Origin: Metaruminococcus_A sp050943475
GTDB taxonomy: Bacteria; Bacillota; Clostridia; Oscillospirales; Ruminococcaceae
Length of the DNA stretch: 64,000 nt
Direction: 5' to 3'
Assembly: GCA_050943475.1 (NCBI GenBank)
Contig: JBMNPF010000012.1
Coordinates: 1-64,000 of the forward strand
The translations under genes were made by a program, and so were the position numbers. Under the pieces are notes generated by a model, which did no database searches, was not told the DNA's origin, and saw only the letters and a program-made list of their open reading frames with translations. The first letter of the stretch is position 1, and each line of letters starts with the position of its first letter. This document shows, one piece after another, positions 15,720-23,560 of this stretch.

Positions 15720-15963
15720 ATGCAATAGACTTCATTCAAACAGCTAAGTTTATCGGTTCCCACCCGGTAACCGCTCCATCCGAAAAGCGGCCATGACACA
15801 GCTGATGGACAGAGCACGGGCTGGGAACAAGTGATGTACAAGCATTGCCATATCTTTCGGGCGTTTGGGCCAGTGAAAGGGAAATATCCCCTTTTTGCGG
15901 CGGGCAGAGGAAGCATCCGGTGTCTATTTCGTTCTGCACCGCTGCATCTGCCGGTATTCCCGG

Positions 15964-16476
15964 TTACTCCACCGCACCCAGGAGAGCATAGACGCAGGAA
16001 TCGCCCAACACACCATTTTTGCAGACGCTCTGGCGCAGGACACCCTCCAGCGCAAAACCCGCTTTTTCCAACGCGCGGCGGGAACCTGTATTGCGCGCAA
16101 ACGGTTCGGCGTAAATGCGGACAATGTCATACCGTGCAAAGGCTTCTTTACAAATTTGCCGGATGGCGGCTGTCATAATCCCCTGTCCCCAATACGGCTC
16201 GGCCAGCCAGTAACCAAGCTCGGCAGATTTACAGTAAACATCACTGCCGCATTGGATGGAAATATTCCCCGCGGCCTCCCCATTGACCTCAATTACCCGC
16301 TGAAACCCGGCGGATTCGTCGGCGTCCAGGCAGGAGCTGACGTACCTCTCCGCATCGGCCAGGGTATATGGATGCGGGAAAGCATCCCGCAGATTGTTCG
16401 CGATCTTTTCATTGTCGGCGAATCGGGCAATCGAAGGAGCATCCCCCAGCCGCCATTTGCGCAGTTTCCATTCCAC
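15964..16476 (-). CDS. GNAT-family N-acetyltransferase, RimJ/RimL-like
   Basis: A GTG start at 16476 is set by AAAGGAG eight bases upstream. The 170-residue protein has the GNAT fold in the RimJ/RimL arrangement: ELGYWLAEPYWGQGIMTAAI contains the acetyl-CoA loop (W-G-Q-G), and EPFARNTGSRRALEKAGFALEG is the usual C-terminal signature. It transfers acetyl from acetyl-CoA to an amino group; the acceptor is unknown. A hairpin terminator sits directly before it, so it probably does not depend on murC transcription. Confidence 0.85.
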   Translation of the reverse strand: MEWKLRKWRLGDAPSIARFADNEKIANNLRDAFPHPYTLADAERYVSSCLDADESAGFQRVIEVNGEAAGNISIQCGSDVYCKSAELGYWLAEPYWGQGIMTAAIRQICKEAFARYDIVRIYAEPFARNTGSRRALEKAGFALEGVLRQSVCKNGVLGDSCVYALLGAVE

Positions 16477-16493
16477 GGTAATTTCTCCTTTCC

Positions 16494-16521
16494 AAAAAAG
16501 GGCGCATTCTGCGCCCTTTTT
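16494..16521. terminator. Symmetric terminator between murC and the GNAT gene
   Basis: AAAAAGGGCGCA and TGCGCCCTTTTT form a tight 12-bp stem with a three-base loop and T-runs in both directions. It probably ends murC transcripts. The rest of 16522-16808 has no gene that I can support. Confidence 0.7.
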
Positions 16522-16808
16522 CTGTTTGAATTGGGTTCATACCCCATGCCATATCCCCAAAATGGCACGATGACTATTCAAAATGAACGCAGCAATTTTG
16601 AATCGGCCGTTTCCCGCACAGAAAGCCGTTCCGCTTAGGCACATGGCACCATTCCCGCTCCAACAGGTCGCTTTCAACGGTTCGGATTCTGCATACCCAC
16701 GCGCCGATCCTCTCGGAACACCGGGAGAGATGCAGTAACAGCCGGATGGACACGTACCAATCCATTTTATGCGGGGTTTTGCTGGAGCAGCGCACTGCTT
16801 CGGTCAAA

Positions 16809-18185
16809 TTACTGAATGCCAAGCATCAGCTTAGCGGCCTTATAGATGTCCCCACAGCCCAGGGTGATCACCATATCGCCCGGCTCAGCGTTGGCGAGGA
16901 CGTAATCCTTAATCTCCTCAAAGGTATTGAACCAGACGCTGCCAGGGATTTGTTCGCAGAGATCCTTAGAATAAATATTATAGGTGTTTTTTTCACGAGA
17001 ACCCATAATCTCGGACAGGACAACCCGGTCGGCAATCTGGAGCACCTCGACAAAATCGTTGAACAGCAGCTTGGTACGGGAATAGGTAAAGGGCTGGAAC
17101 ACTGCCCAGACCCGCTGAAAGGGCAGCTTCTTCGCCGCCTCCAGCGTGACACGGAGCTCGGCGGGATGGTGGGCGTAGTCGTCCATAATGGTGACGCCGC
17201 CGACTTCTCCCAGCACCTCAAAACGGCGGCCCGCGCCGTAAAAATCCGCAAGAGGAGCGGCAAGCCCCTCCGCCGGGACGCCGGCGGTGAGCGCTGCGGC
17301 GCAGGCGGCAACAGCGTCCAGCACATTATGCATACCGGGAATGTTAAGGGTGATGTCCACAAGCTTTTCCCCCTGCTTCATGAGCACAAAGGACTGCTTT
17401 GTGCCGCCAAGCGGGGTGATTTTGGCCGGATAATAGGTGTTCTGTTCGCTGAGGCCAAAGGTGATCACCGGCTTTTCCGCTTCCAGCCCGGCAACCGCCT
17501 TTCGGGAATTGGCGTCGTCCCCGTTGATCAAAACGGCCTTGGCGGCCATTCCGGCAAATTTACGGAAGGACGCAATGATATTCTCAAGATTTTTAAAGTA
17601 GTCCAGGTGATCCTCGTCGATATTGAGGATCACCGCAATATCCGGATGGAGCTTTAAAAAATGATCACAAAACTCGCAGGACTCACAAACCATAACCTCC
17701 GTCTTGCCCACCCGGCCGTAACCGCCGATCCGCTTCAACTTGCCGCCGATGACGGCGGTGGGGTCTTTGCCGTTGTCCATCATGATTTGGGTGAGCATGG
17801 CGGTGGTGGTGGTTTTGCCGTGGGTGCCGGAAATGCAGATGGCGTTGTCATACCAGCCGGTGACGAGGCCGAGCAGATCGGCCCGCTCCATGAGCGGCAC
17901 GCCGCTTGCCTTTGCCGCGATCAGCTCCGGATTGTCGTTCATAATGGCGGCGGTGTAGACAATCAAATCCGCACCCGCAATATTTTCCGCACGCTGGCCC
18001 ATTGCAACCTCAATGCCGAGGCCGCGCACCAGCTTGAGGATATCGGACTCATTGTTGTCCGAACCGGTGATAAAATAGCCTTGTGAATGAAGAATCTGCA
18101 CCAGCGGAAACATGCCGGAACCGCCAATGCCAATAAAGTGGAGGTGTTTCTTCCCCTTCAAAGGGTTTGCTTGCTGGGTCGTCAT
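16809..18185 (-). CDS. murC: UDP-N-acetylmuramate--L-alanine ligase MurC
   Basis: The start at ATG 18185 gives 458 residues, the normal MurC length, with AAAGGACG upstream; longer in-frame starts reach 18245. The N-terminus has the UDP-binding loop HFIGIGGSGMFPL. The central ATP site is SGTHGKTTTTAM, followed by HPDIAVILNIDEDHLDY and the C-terminal DDYAHHPAEL. MurC adds the first amino acid, L-Ala, to UDP-MurNAc in cytoplasmic peptidoglycan precursor synthesis. It stands apart from other mur genes and is divergent from spoVG. Confidence 0.96.
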   Translation of the reverse strand: MTTQQANPLKGKKHLHFIGIGGSGMFPLVQILHSQGYFITGSDNNESDILKLVRGLGIEVAMGQRAENIAGADLIVYTAAIMNDNPELIAAKASGVPLMERADLLGLVTGWYDNAICISGTHGKTTTTAMLTQIMMDNGKDPTAVIGGKLKRIGGYGRVGKTEVMVCESCEFCDHFLKLHPDIAVILNIDEDHLDYFKNLENIIASFRKFAGMAAKAVLINGDDANSRKAVAGLEAEKPVITFGLSEQNTYYPAKITPLGGTKQSFVLMKQGEKLVDITLNIPGMHNVLDAVAACAAALTAGVPAEGLAAPLADFYGAGRRFEVLGEVGGVTIMDDYAHHPAELRVTLEAAKKLPFQRVWAVFQPFTYSRTKLLFNDFVEVLQIADRVVLSEIMGSREKNTYNIYSKDLCEQIPGSVWFNTFEEIKDYVLANAEPGDMVITLGCGDIYKAAKLMLGIQ

Positions 18186-18255
18186 ACGGAAAAACCGTCC
18201 TTTCATCTGGCGGGAATCCATGCCCGCGGTGATAACGCCGCCCATTGCAGAGAAA

Positions 18256-18276
18256 ATATCATCTAATAGATGATAT
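18256..18276. promoter_or_regulatory. Palindromic operator candidate between murC and spoVG
   Basis: ATATCATCT, three bases, AGATGATAT is a perfect 9-bp inverted repeat, 18 bases upstream of the spoVG promoter -35 and within the region where murC transcription would start. No regulator is known to me for this exact motif. Confidence 0.5.
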
Positions 18277-18293
18277 ATCAGCGCCTATCAGAT

Positions 18294-18322
18294 TTGACAA
18301 TCATTTTCTATCTGTTTATCAT
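18294..18322 (+). promoter_or_regulatory. Promoter upstream of spoVG
   Basis: TTGACA (18294-18299), a 17-base spacer and TATCAT (18317-18322) resemble a sigma-A promoter. In Bacillus spoVG is read by sigma-H; I do not see a clear sigma-H pattern here. The leader is about 110 bases. Confidence 0.6.
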
Positions 18323-18442
18323 TATAGTACATTCCTATGGGTAAATAAACAAAAAAATGGCACGCTTTTCCACTCCTGGCCAGTTTTGCTGTATATTTTT
18401 GGATTTCCGTTCAAAACTGTATACAGAAAAGGGGGACACACC

Positions 18443-18733
18443 ATGAATATAACAGACATTCGGGTACGCAAACTCATCACCGAGGGGCGGCTGCGCGCCG
18501 TGGTTTCGGTGACCATCAACGACGAAATTGCCATTCACGACATTAAGGTCATTCAGGGACCGGAGCGGCTGTTTGTGGCCATGCCGAGCCGCCGGGAAGA
18601 AAACGGCGTCTTTCGGGACATTGTTCACCCAATTTCGGTGGAATCCCGGCAGTATTTGGAGCACAACATTTTAGAGGCTTATCACGCGGCGCTGGAAGAG
18701 GCTGAACGGGACAGTGCCGGGGATTCCTTTTAG
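18443..18733 (+). CDS. spoVG: Septation/regulatory protein SpoVG
   Basis: ATG 18443 follows GGGGGA and gives 96 residues, the usual SpoVG length; the open frame continues upstream without a better start. Hallmarks are NITDIRVRKL at the N-terminus, AVVSVTINDEIAIHDIKVI, and MPSRREENGVFRDIVHPI. SpoVG is a nucleic-acid-binding regulator linked to sporulation, septum placement and surface functions in Firmicutes. The gene supports a spore-forming or related lineage. Confidence 0.95.
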   Translation: MNITDIRVRKLITEGRLRAVVSVTINDEIAIHDIKVIQGPERLFVAMPSRREENGVFRDIVHPISVESRQYLEHNILEAYHAALEEAERDSAGDSF

Positions 18734-19075
18734 AAACGCAATCTCCAACGATGGGACAGGGCCGAAAACAGATACACGTTTCAGCCAGGGTTGGAGACTG
18801 CCCAACAGGATACCGGAGCAAGCGCCGGCTTTCCGGTTCTGATGAAACAAATACGGCTTTCCGCTGCGATGCAGGTTTGGACAGGCTGCGAAATTCCGGT
18901 GGTAAAACAATGGGAAATCAGCGCTGCAGCCGCAAACCGGACGGTATTCCAAAACCGTGTCTGATTCCGGGAGCTGCAAAAGCGTTTGAGCACAAAATCA
19001 AAGGCGGATTTTTCATCAAAATTAGACAAAAAACACAAACCGTTTACAAACCTCTAACAAATTGTAAAAAACCTC

Positions 19076-19104
19076 TTGATTTTTTGCAAAACCCGTATTA
19101 TAAT
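19076..19104 (+). promoter_or_regulatory. Strong promoter without an obvious coding gene
   Basis: TTGATT (19076-19081), exactly 17 bases, TATAAT (19099-19104). No reading frame with a ribosome site begins within the next 150 bases, and a strong terminator ends at 19260, which points to a small RNA. The upstream gap 18734-19075 shows no gene. Confidence 0.6.
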
Positions 19105-19110
19105 TACAAC

Positions 19111-19260
19111 CATCCTAAGAAAAGACAGAATCCTGTCGAACAAGGCAGGCTGTTTGAAGTGAATCGTTTTTCCATTTGACAAAGGCGTCTGCGTAATAAT
19201 GCGGGCGTTTTTTTTCGCCCGAAAAATCCGGCAGGCGGAGCATGCTCCGCCTGCTTTTTT
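19111..19260 (+). ncRNA. Candidate small RNA of about 150 nt
   Basis: The segment is bounded by the promoter at 19076-19104 and by a perfect 12-bp stem (19231-19254, beginning GCAGGCGGAGCA) followed by six T. Inside are a small hairpin (GACAG/CTGTC near 19124) and CGGGCG/CGCCCG around a run of eight T (19202-19221). I do not recognise 6S RNA, SRP RNA or tmRNA signatures. A second weak promoter-like TTGACA lies at 19177-19182. The function is unknown. Confidence 0.4.
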
Positions 19261-19349
19261 CGCGGAACCAAAACTGGGACGCAAACCTTTTTCACGGCGG
19301 CAGTCCGCACAAAAAGCAGCGCCAATACATTTGGCAGGATAAAACAGAA

Positions 19350-19378
19350 ACGGCACGCGGACCAACTCCGCGTGCCGT
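19350..19378 (-). terminator. Terminator of the AEC transporter gene
   Basis: ACGGCACGCGGA and TCCGCGTGCCGT form a 12-bp stem with a five-base loop; on the minus strand it is followed by TTCTGTTTTA. It lies 57 bases past the transporter stop. Confidence 0.6.
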
Positions 19379-19435
19379 TAAACGACGTAACGGATCAATT
19401 CATGCAGAAGCCCAAAGCAAGCTCTGTCAATTGCG

Positions 19436-20362
19436 TCAGGCGAGCATCTGGGCGAGGCTGACAATCAGCGGCATGGTGATGATGGAAAACAGGGTGGAGA
19501 TCGAGACCAGATTGACCGAAAGCTCGGTGTCCTGATCAAACTTGGTGGAAAACATGGTGGAAGCTGCGGCGACCGGCGCGCTGGCGGCAACCACGACCGA
19601 AACCATCAGGGTGCCGCGCACACCGCAGAGCCACAGGCCGCCAAGGGTGGCCAGCGGGATGACAATCAGCCGCAGCAGCATGCAGAGATGCGCGCGTACA
19701 TCCTTAAGCGCTTTGAGGATGTGCGCGTCTGCAAGGTAAAAACCCACGATGATCATTGGCAGCGGGGTGTTGAGCGACGCGAGGTGGCCGATGGGGATGC
19801 GGATGATCTCCGGCAGGGTAACCGAGCCGAGGAAAAGTGCCAGCCCAATGACAATGCTGACAACACCGGGATTAAAGATGAGCTTTTTGGGCGCCAGGGC
19901 TTCCTTATCCCCGCTCATGGTCACCAAGCCGTAGCTCCAGAGAAGCAGATTGAAGATGGCCACATAGGCCGCCCCGTAGAAAACCCCGTCCTCCCCCAGC
20001 AGCGCCTGCTGAAGCGGCAGGGACATGTAAGCCGCGTTGGAAAAGACCACCGAAAAGCGCAGCACCCGCCGGCGGGCTTCGTTTTTATCGTGAAAAATCA
20101 GGTGGGCAAGCAGAATGCCCAGGCCATGCACCGCAAGCGCCGCAAGGGTGGCAATGCCCAGGCCGGCGAGCATGGAGGCGTCAAACTCCCGCTGGAAAGA
20201 CTGAATGATGACGCAGGGAATGACAAAGGCGAGGACAAAATCCGCAATTCCTTTGACCGCATTGTGGTTGAGCATTTTTATTTTTCCGCAGGCAACGCCG
20301 ACTGCGACCAGCAAAAACAGGATAAAGACCTGGCTTGCTACCTCAAAAAAACTTTCTACCAT
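19436..20362 (-). CDS. AEC-family (auxin efflux carrier type) transporter
   Basis: The 308-residue protein has about ten hydrophobic segments in two halves, with the family's opening VFILFLLVAVGVACGKIKML and the conserved broken-helix region around NAAYMSLPLQQALLGE. C-terminal APVAAASTMFSTKFDQDTE is also characteristic. Bacterial AEC proteins export or import organic acids and similar anions, sometimes malate; the substrate here is open. It is a single gene in the plasma membrane. The gap 20363-20719 upstream is AT-rich and shows no gene. Confidence 0.85.
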   Translation of the reverse strand: MVESFFEVASQVFILFLLVAVGVACGKIKMLNHNAVKGIADFVLAFVIPCVIIQSFQREFDASMLAGLGIATLAALAVHGLGILLAHLIFHDKNEARRRVLRFSVVFSNAAYMSLPLQQALLGEDGVFYGAAYVAIFNLLLWSYGLVTMSGDKEALAPKKLIFNPGVVSIVIGLALFLGSVTLPEIIRIPIGHLASLNTPLPMIIVGFYLADAHILKALKDVRAHLCMLLRLIVIPLATLGGLWLCGVRGTLMVSVVVAASAPVAAASTMFSTKFDQDTELSVNLVSISTLFSIITMPLIVSLAQMLA

Positions 20363-20719
20363 GGTAAACCCTCTCGTACTTTATTTGTCATACCTGTATA
20401 GTTTACCGCAGATTGCCACCAGATTCAACCTTTTGCAAAAGCGTCCCCGCTTTCTCTGCCCAATTTCATTGCAGTGGTTTTGTTTTATAAGTATTTTTTT
20501 GCTTTTGAAGTTTTATAAGCGCAAAAATTATAAACAATCCTTTTAGCTTGATCTGTTTTCAATATTAATTCTTATATTATTAGTTTAACTTTTTAAAACA
20601 AGTCAAACTAATATATTTTATATATTTGTCCTTTCCTTCGTCAACGCTGTCTTTTGTACTAATAAAATTTACGCTTGTTTTTTAAACAAATAAGAAGTAT
20701 TGCTTATGTTTTTATTCGC

Positions 20720-20756
20720 AAAAAAAGCAGGCCGCATAAACGAAAACGACCTGCTT
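20720..20756 (-). terminator. Terminator of the first XRE regulator gene
   Basis: AAGCAGG and CCTGCTT pair around an 18-base loop; on the minus strand a run of seven T follows. It overlaps the last two bases of the gene. Confidence 0.6.
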
Positions 20757-20973
20757 AGGGTTCAACCGGTTTATTCTGGTTGGTTCTGCCTAATATGTAG
20801 TCTGTGGTGGTGTGGTAAAAATCAGCGAGCTTTATTAAATAAGGCATTGGTATGGTCTGTTCCCCGCGCTCATACCGCGAATACAAACTTTGGGAAATGC
20901 CCAAAACAGCCGCAACATCCTGCTGTCGCAGGTCATTGTCTTCCCTTAGGTCTTTCAGCCTTTGAAAATACAT
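20755..20973 (-). CDS. Small XRE-family (Cro/CI-like) DNA-binding protein
   Basis: The 72-residue protein is almost entirely one helix-turn-helix domain: RLKDLREDNDLRQQDVAAVL, then GISQSLYSRYERGEQTIP with the recognition helix. It ends at DYILGRTNQNKPVEP without an effector domain, so it probably binds DNA as a dimer and may control itself. It closely resembles the protein encoded at 21061-21288, and both genes carry the same motif upstream, so they are likely a recent duplication. Confidence 0.85.
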   Translation of the reverse strand: MYFQRLKDLREDNDLRQQDVAAVLGISQSLYSRYERGEQTIPMPYLIKLADFYHTTTDYILGRTNQNKPVEP

Positions 20974-20991
20974 TTTCCAACTTCCTCAACT

Positions 20992-21007
20992 AGTACTTAT
21001 GAATACT
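20992..21007. promoter_or_regulatory. Operator motif copy 1, upstream of the first XRE gene
   Basis: AGTACTTATGAATACT lies 19 bases before the start codon of the minus-strand regulator. It differs at only three positions from the copy at 21355-21370 in front of its paralogue, and is partly palindromic (AGTA...TACT). Confidence 0.5.
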
Positions 21008-21044
21008 ATTGACAATACCACATGATTATGCTATGATGGCCTTG

Positions 21045-21064
21045 TTAGAACTGATTAGTTCTAA
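21045..21064. promoter_or_regulatory. Palindrome between the two XRE genes
   Basis: TTAGAACT-GATT-AGTTCTAA is a perfect 8-bp inverted repeat overlapping the last codons of the second regulator. A promoter-like TTGACA-17-TATGAT (21009-21037) on the plus strand points towards it. It may be an operator or a short processing hairpin. Confidence 0.4.
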
Positions 21065-21288
21065 ATGTTTCGTTGTATAGGTGGTCCATTGTAATTTGTT
21101 CGGCCTAAAATGTAGTCGACCGATGTATTATAATAATCGGCTAACTTAATTAAATGCCGGAGCGGAATTGGTTGAAAGCCACGTTCATACCGTGAATATA
21201 CCGTTTGACTGATTCCCAAAATATTGGCGATTTGTTCTTGGGTGCGATCTTTGTCTTCACGCAAGTCTTTTAGACGTTGAAAATACAA
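21061..21288 (-). CDS. Small XRE-family (Cro/CI-like) DNA-binding protein, paralogue
   Basis: TTG 21288 is chosen because GGTGGAG precedes it by three to nine bases and the protein then begins (M)YFQRLKDLRED exactly like its paralogue; a longer frame from 21330 lacks a site. The 75-residue product has the helix-turn-helix GISQTVYSRYERGFQPIP and the same ending DYILGRTN. The recognition helix differs slightly from the neighbour, but the operator motifs are nearly equal, so the two could compete for the same sites. Confidence 0.8.
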   Translation of the reverse strand: MYFQRLKDLREDKDRTQEQIANILGISQTVYSRYERGFQPIPLRHLIKLADYYNTSVDYILGRTNYNGPPIQRNI

Positions 21289-21354
21289 AGCTCCACCCCC
21301 AGTACCCTTTTGTACTATACAATTTAGCACAGTTTTATTTTTTTGCTTTTGTAC

Positions 21355-21370
21355 AGTACTTATATGTACT
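21355..21370. promoter_or_regulatory. Operator motif copy 2, upstream of the second XRE gene
   Basis: AGTACTTATATGTACT is an almost perfect palindrome and the counterpart of 20992-21007. It lies between the minus-strand regulator and the plus-strand small gene at 21432, so it could serve both. Confidence 0.5.
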
Positions 21371-21431
21371 AAATAATTTTATAAATATACTGTTAGTATT
21401 TTTATTTAAAAATATGCAGAGGTAATTGTTT

Positions 21432-21614
21432 ATGAAAGCAGTTTATTGTGACGAATGCTACTGCATTCAGTGGGAGAGCGGACGCTGTACCCTGCCCGAC
21501 ATTCAGCTCAGCGCCGGAGTCTGTCAAAACCGGGAGCTGGTTCCGCTGGGGGAAGACCTGATTGCGCCGTTGCGCAAAGCGGGGCGCGAGGCCTTTTGGG
21601 CGGACGGCGAATAA
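21432..21614 (+). CDS. Small cysteine-rich protein, possibly DUF1540-like
   Basis: ATG 21432 with GAGGTAATT upstream gives 60 residues. Four or more Cys occur in the first half (YCDECYCIQW, GRCTLPDI, VCQN), with spacing that recalls the DUF1540 type of small metal-binding protein; the match is not certain. The C-terminal half is not Cys-rich. It is divergent from the XRE gene across a shared region with an operator motif, so it may be a target of that regulator. Confidence 0.55.
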   Translation: MKAVYCDECYCIQWESGRCTLPDIQLSAGVCQNRELVPLGEDLIAPLRKAGREAFWADGE

Positions 21615-21701
21615 CCCCTCTCCATCAACCCAACAGCTCCGGCATATGCCGTGCTGGGCGTCCCCGCTCTGATCTCACCGTCAATTCTGCGTGGAACGCC
21701 A

Positions 21702-21736
21702 AAAACGCGGAACCTCTCTTGGGAGGCTCCGCGTTT
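21702..21736 (+). terminator. Terminator after the small cysteine-rich gene
   Basis: AAAACGCGGA and TCCGCGTTTT enclose an inner CCTC/GGAG pairing, followed by CTGCTTTT. The remainder of 21737-21822 shows nothing else. Confidence 0.55.
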
Positions 21737-21822
21737 TCTGCTTTTACAATGATTCGTGTGGACTCTTTTTCACTTTCTCACAGAAGGTTCCGAAGTTACA
21801 TATTTTGAACAGCTGTATTACA

Positions 21823-23226
21823 TCAGGCTACCGAGAAAGAAACGTCGTCCAAATCCATGCTCTGGCCGCCATCAGCATTTACGGTAAACTCAATTCTTGC
21901 CTTTACCGTGTTTGCGGGAGCAGCAATGGTAATTCCCTGGAAATAGGCAAAAACACGATTGCTTGTCACCAGATCCTGCTGCCGCACTTGAATGAGAAGC
22001 CCCTGTGTTGGCTGATTTTGTGCATTGAGATAAAGAACTTTAGCCGTAAAGCCAACCTGGCTGCCCTCTCCTCTGGCAAAGAAAGAGAGCTGATGGTAGC
22101 ACCCGGCCTCTACCGCAACTTCCTGATACAAAGTAGCACCGTTTTCCAGGTTAACAGCTAAATCACCAGAGTGTACTCTGCCCTGTTGCCCGACCTTTGC
22201 AACCAAATTTGAGACGTTTGCAGACCAGCCAGTTGGAATGTTATTGGTAAAGGCTTCCATTCCACCGTTTACAATCATTTCGCCTTTGGAGCGGCAGGGA
22301 CAACTGCAGGTTCCGGTTGCGCCGGTAGCACCTGTAGCACCGGTGGCGCCTGTAGCGCCAGTGGCACCAGTAGGGCCGGTGGCTCCAACCCCAGTTGCGC
22401 CGGTGGCACCCGTAGCGCCCGTAGGACCAGTTGGGCCGGTTACTCCAACCCCAGTTGCGCCGGTGGCACCCGTAGCGCCCGTAGGACCAGTTGGGCCGGT
22501 TACTCCGACTCCGGTAGCGCCGGTGGCACCCGTGGCGCCCGTAGGACCAGTTGGGCCGGTTACTCCAACCCCAGTTGCGCCGGTGGCACCCGTGGCGCCC
22601 GTAGGACCAGTTGGGCCAACCGCGCCATCAGTTCCGTCAGCACCGCGTGGGATTACAAAGTCTAAAATATGGTTTGGAGAACCGGATACATCTGTTACGC
22701 TGGCATCTGTTCCGGGATCTCCCGTTGTTGTATTACGGATGGTAATGGTATCTGCCGTTCCGGTTGCCCCGGTAATGCCGTCAGTTCCAGTCGCACCCGT
22801 CGGGCCAGTCGGGCCGGTGGGTCCTGTCGGACCTGTTACTCCAACGCCAGTTGCGCCAGTCGCGCCGGTAGGACCGGTTGGGCCCGTTACTCCAACACCG
22901 GTAGCGCCAGTTGCGCCGGTAGGACCGGTTGGGCCCGTTACTCCAACACCGGTAGCGCCAGTTGCACCGGTAGAACCGGTTGGGCCCGTTACTCCAACAC
23001 CGGTAGCGCCAGTTGCACCGGTAGGACCGGTTGGGCCCGTTACTCCAACACCGGTAGCGCCAGTTGCACCGGTAGGACCAGTTGCGCCCGTGTGGCCAGT
23101 CGGGCCGATGGGACCTGTCGGGCCGGTTGCGCCGGTTGCGCAAATTGGTAAAACTGGACAGACTTTCCAGCAGCACGGCCGCGGACAACAATGCTCACAT
23201 TTATTTTCATTGGGATAAATTGTCAA
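21823..23226 (-). CDS. Collagen-like surface/exosporium-type protein
   Basis: The start is TTG 23226: GGAGG lies seven bases upstream, and the 122 extra residues of the longer frame look non-coding. The 467-residue product begins with a Cys-rich leader (CEHCCPRPCCWKVC). About 270 residues of Gly-X-Thr collagen repeats follow, interrupted once by a globular piece (DTITIRNTTTG ... ILDFVIPRGADG). It ends in a jelly-roll-like domain (MIVNGGMEAF...IPTGW ... MDLDDVSFSVA). The layout resembles BclA-type filament proteins of the spore surface in Bacillus and Clostridia. No classical signal peptide is visible, which fits mother-cell assembly. Thr at the third position suggests glycosylation. Confidence 0.85.
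   Translation of the reverse strand: MTIYPNENKCEHCCPRPCCWKVCPVLPICATGATGPTGPIGPTGHTGATGPTGATGATGVGVTGPTGPTGATGATGVGVTGPTGSTGATGATGVGVTGPTGPTGATGATGVGVTGPTGPTGATGATGVGVTGPTGPTGPTGPTGATGTDGITGATGTADTITIRNTTTGDPGTDASVTDVSGSPNHILDFVIPRGADGTDGAVGPTGPTGATGATGATGVGVTGPTGPTGATGATGATGVGVTGPTGPTGATGATGATGVGVTGPTGPTGATGATGATGVGATGPTGATGATGATGATGATGATGTCSCPCRSKGEMIVNGGMEAFTNNIPTGWSANVSNLVAKVGQQGRVHSGDLAVNLENGATLYQEVAVEAGCYHQLSFFARGEGSQVGFTAKVLYLNAQNQPTQGLLIQVRQQDLVTSNRVFAYFQGITIAAPANTVKARIEFTVNADGGQSMDLDDVSFSVA
22381..22620. repeat. 60-bp tandem repeat array (about four copies)
   Basis: Four near-identical 60-base units encode VGVTGPTGPTGATGATGATG (20 residues). Differences are mostly synonymous. They form the C-terminal collagen block of the gene at 21823-23226. 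Confidence 0.9.
22837..23091. repeat. 51-bp tandem repeat array (five copies)
   Basis: Five units start at 22837, 22888, 22939, 22990 and 23041 with an exact period of 51 bases, encoding 17-residue collagen units (VGVTGPTGPTGATGATG). They form the N-terminal collagen block; unit number probably varies between strains. Confidence 0.9.
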
Positions 23227-23512
23227 TATGATTCCTCCAATCGAGAAAATAGAACCTTCTATCCCAATATATGCCAAGAAATAACTACGGCTACTTTTTT
23301 CGTGCTTCTCAGGCAAAAACAACCGAACCATTTTGTCCTGCTGTTGGTGCTTGAATTTTCCCAAACCGCTCGGTTCCAGAATGCATCCTGGTAATACTAT
23401 TTGTATTATATATTGTTTTATATACAAAAATGCTGCTGTAAACAAGATGATTATTTTCGCAGTGAAATTGCTGTATTCAATGGGACGCCAGACAGTGGCA
23501 TCTGCCACATTC

Positions 23513-23541
23513 GAAAAAGCCGGATGCAAAGCATCCGGCTT
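23513..23541 (-). terminator. Terminator of the MFS transporter gene
   Basis: AAGCCGGATGC and GCATCCGGCTT form an 11-bp stem with a three-base loop; on the minus strand a T-run follows. The region 23227-23512, upstream of the collagen gene, shows no gene. Confidence 0.75.
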
Positions 23542-23560
23542 GAACAATCTGTTTCTATTC

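Noticed and set aside
13670..15916. A 748-codon minus-strand frame opposite the beta-mannosidase gene
   Set aside because: It lies wholly across a gene with clear catalytic motifs and its translation is low-complexity and family-less.
16562..16808. Short open frames between the GNAT gene and murC
   Set aside because: No ribosome site, no protein-like sequence, and several frames open equally.
19111..19260. Identification of the candidate RNA as 6S RNA or tmRNA
   Set aside because: It lacks the large central bubble of 6S RNA and any tRNA-like end or tag reading frame.
22381..23091. Repeats that could suggest a CRISPR array
   Set aside because: The repeat units adjoin without unique spacers and are in frame inside a collagen-like gene.
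22238..23218. A Pro-Val-Ala repeat protein on the plus strand
   Set aside because: It is the antisense of the collagen-like repeats; the minus strand has the ribosome site, Cys-rich leader and globular ends.
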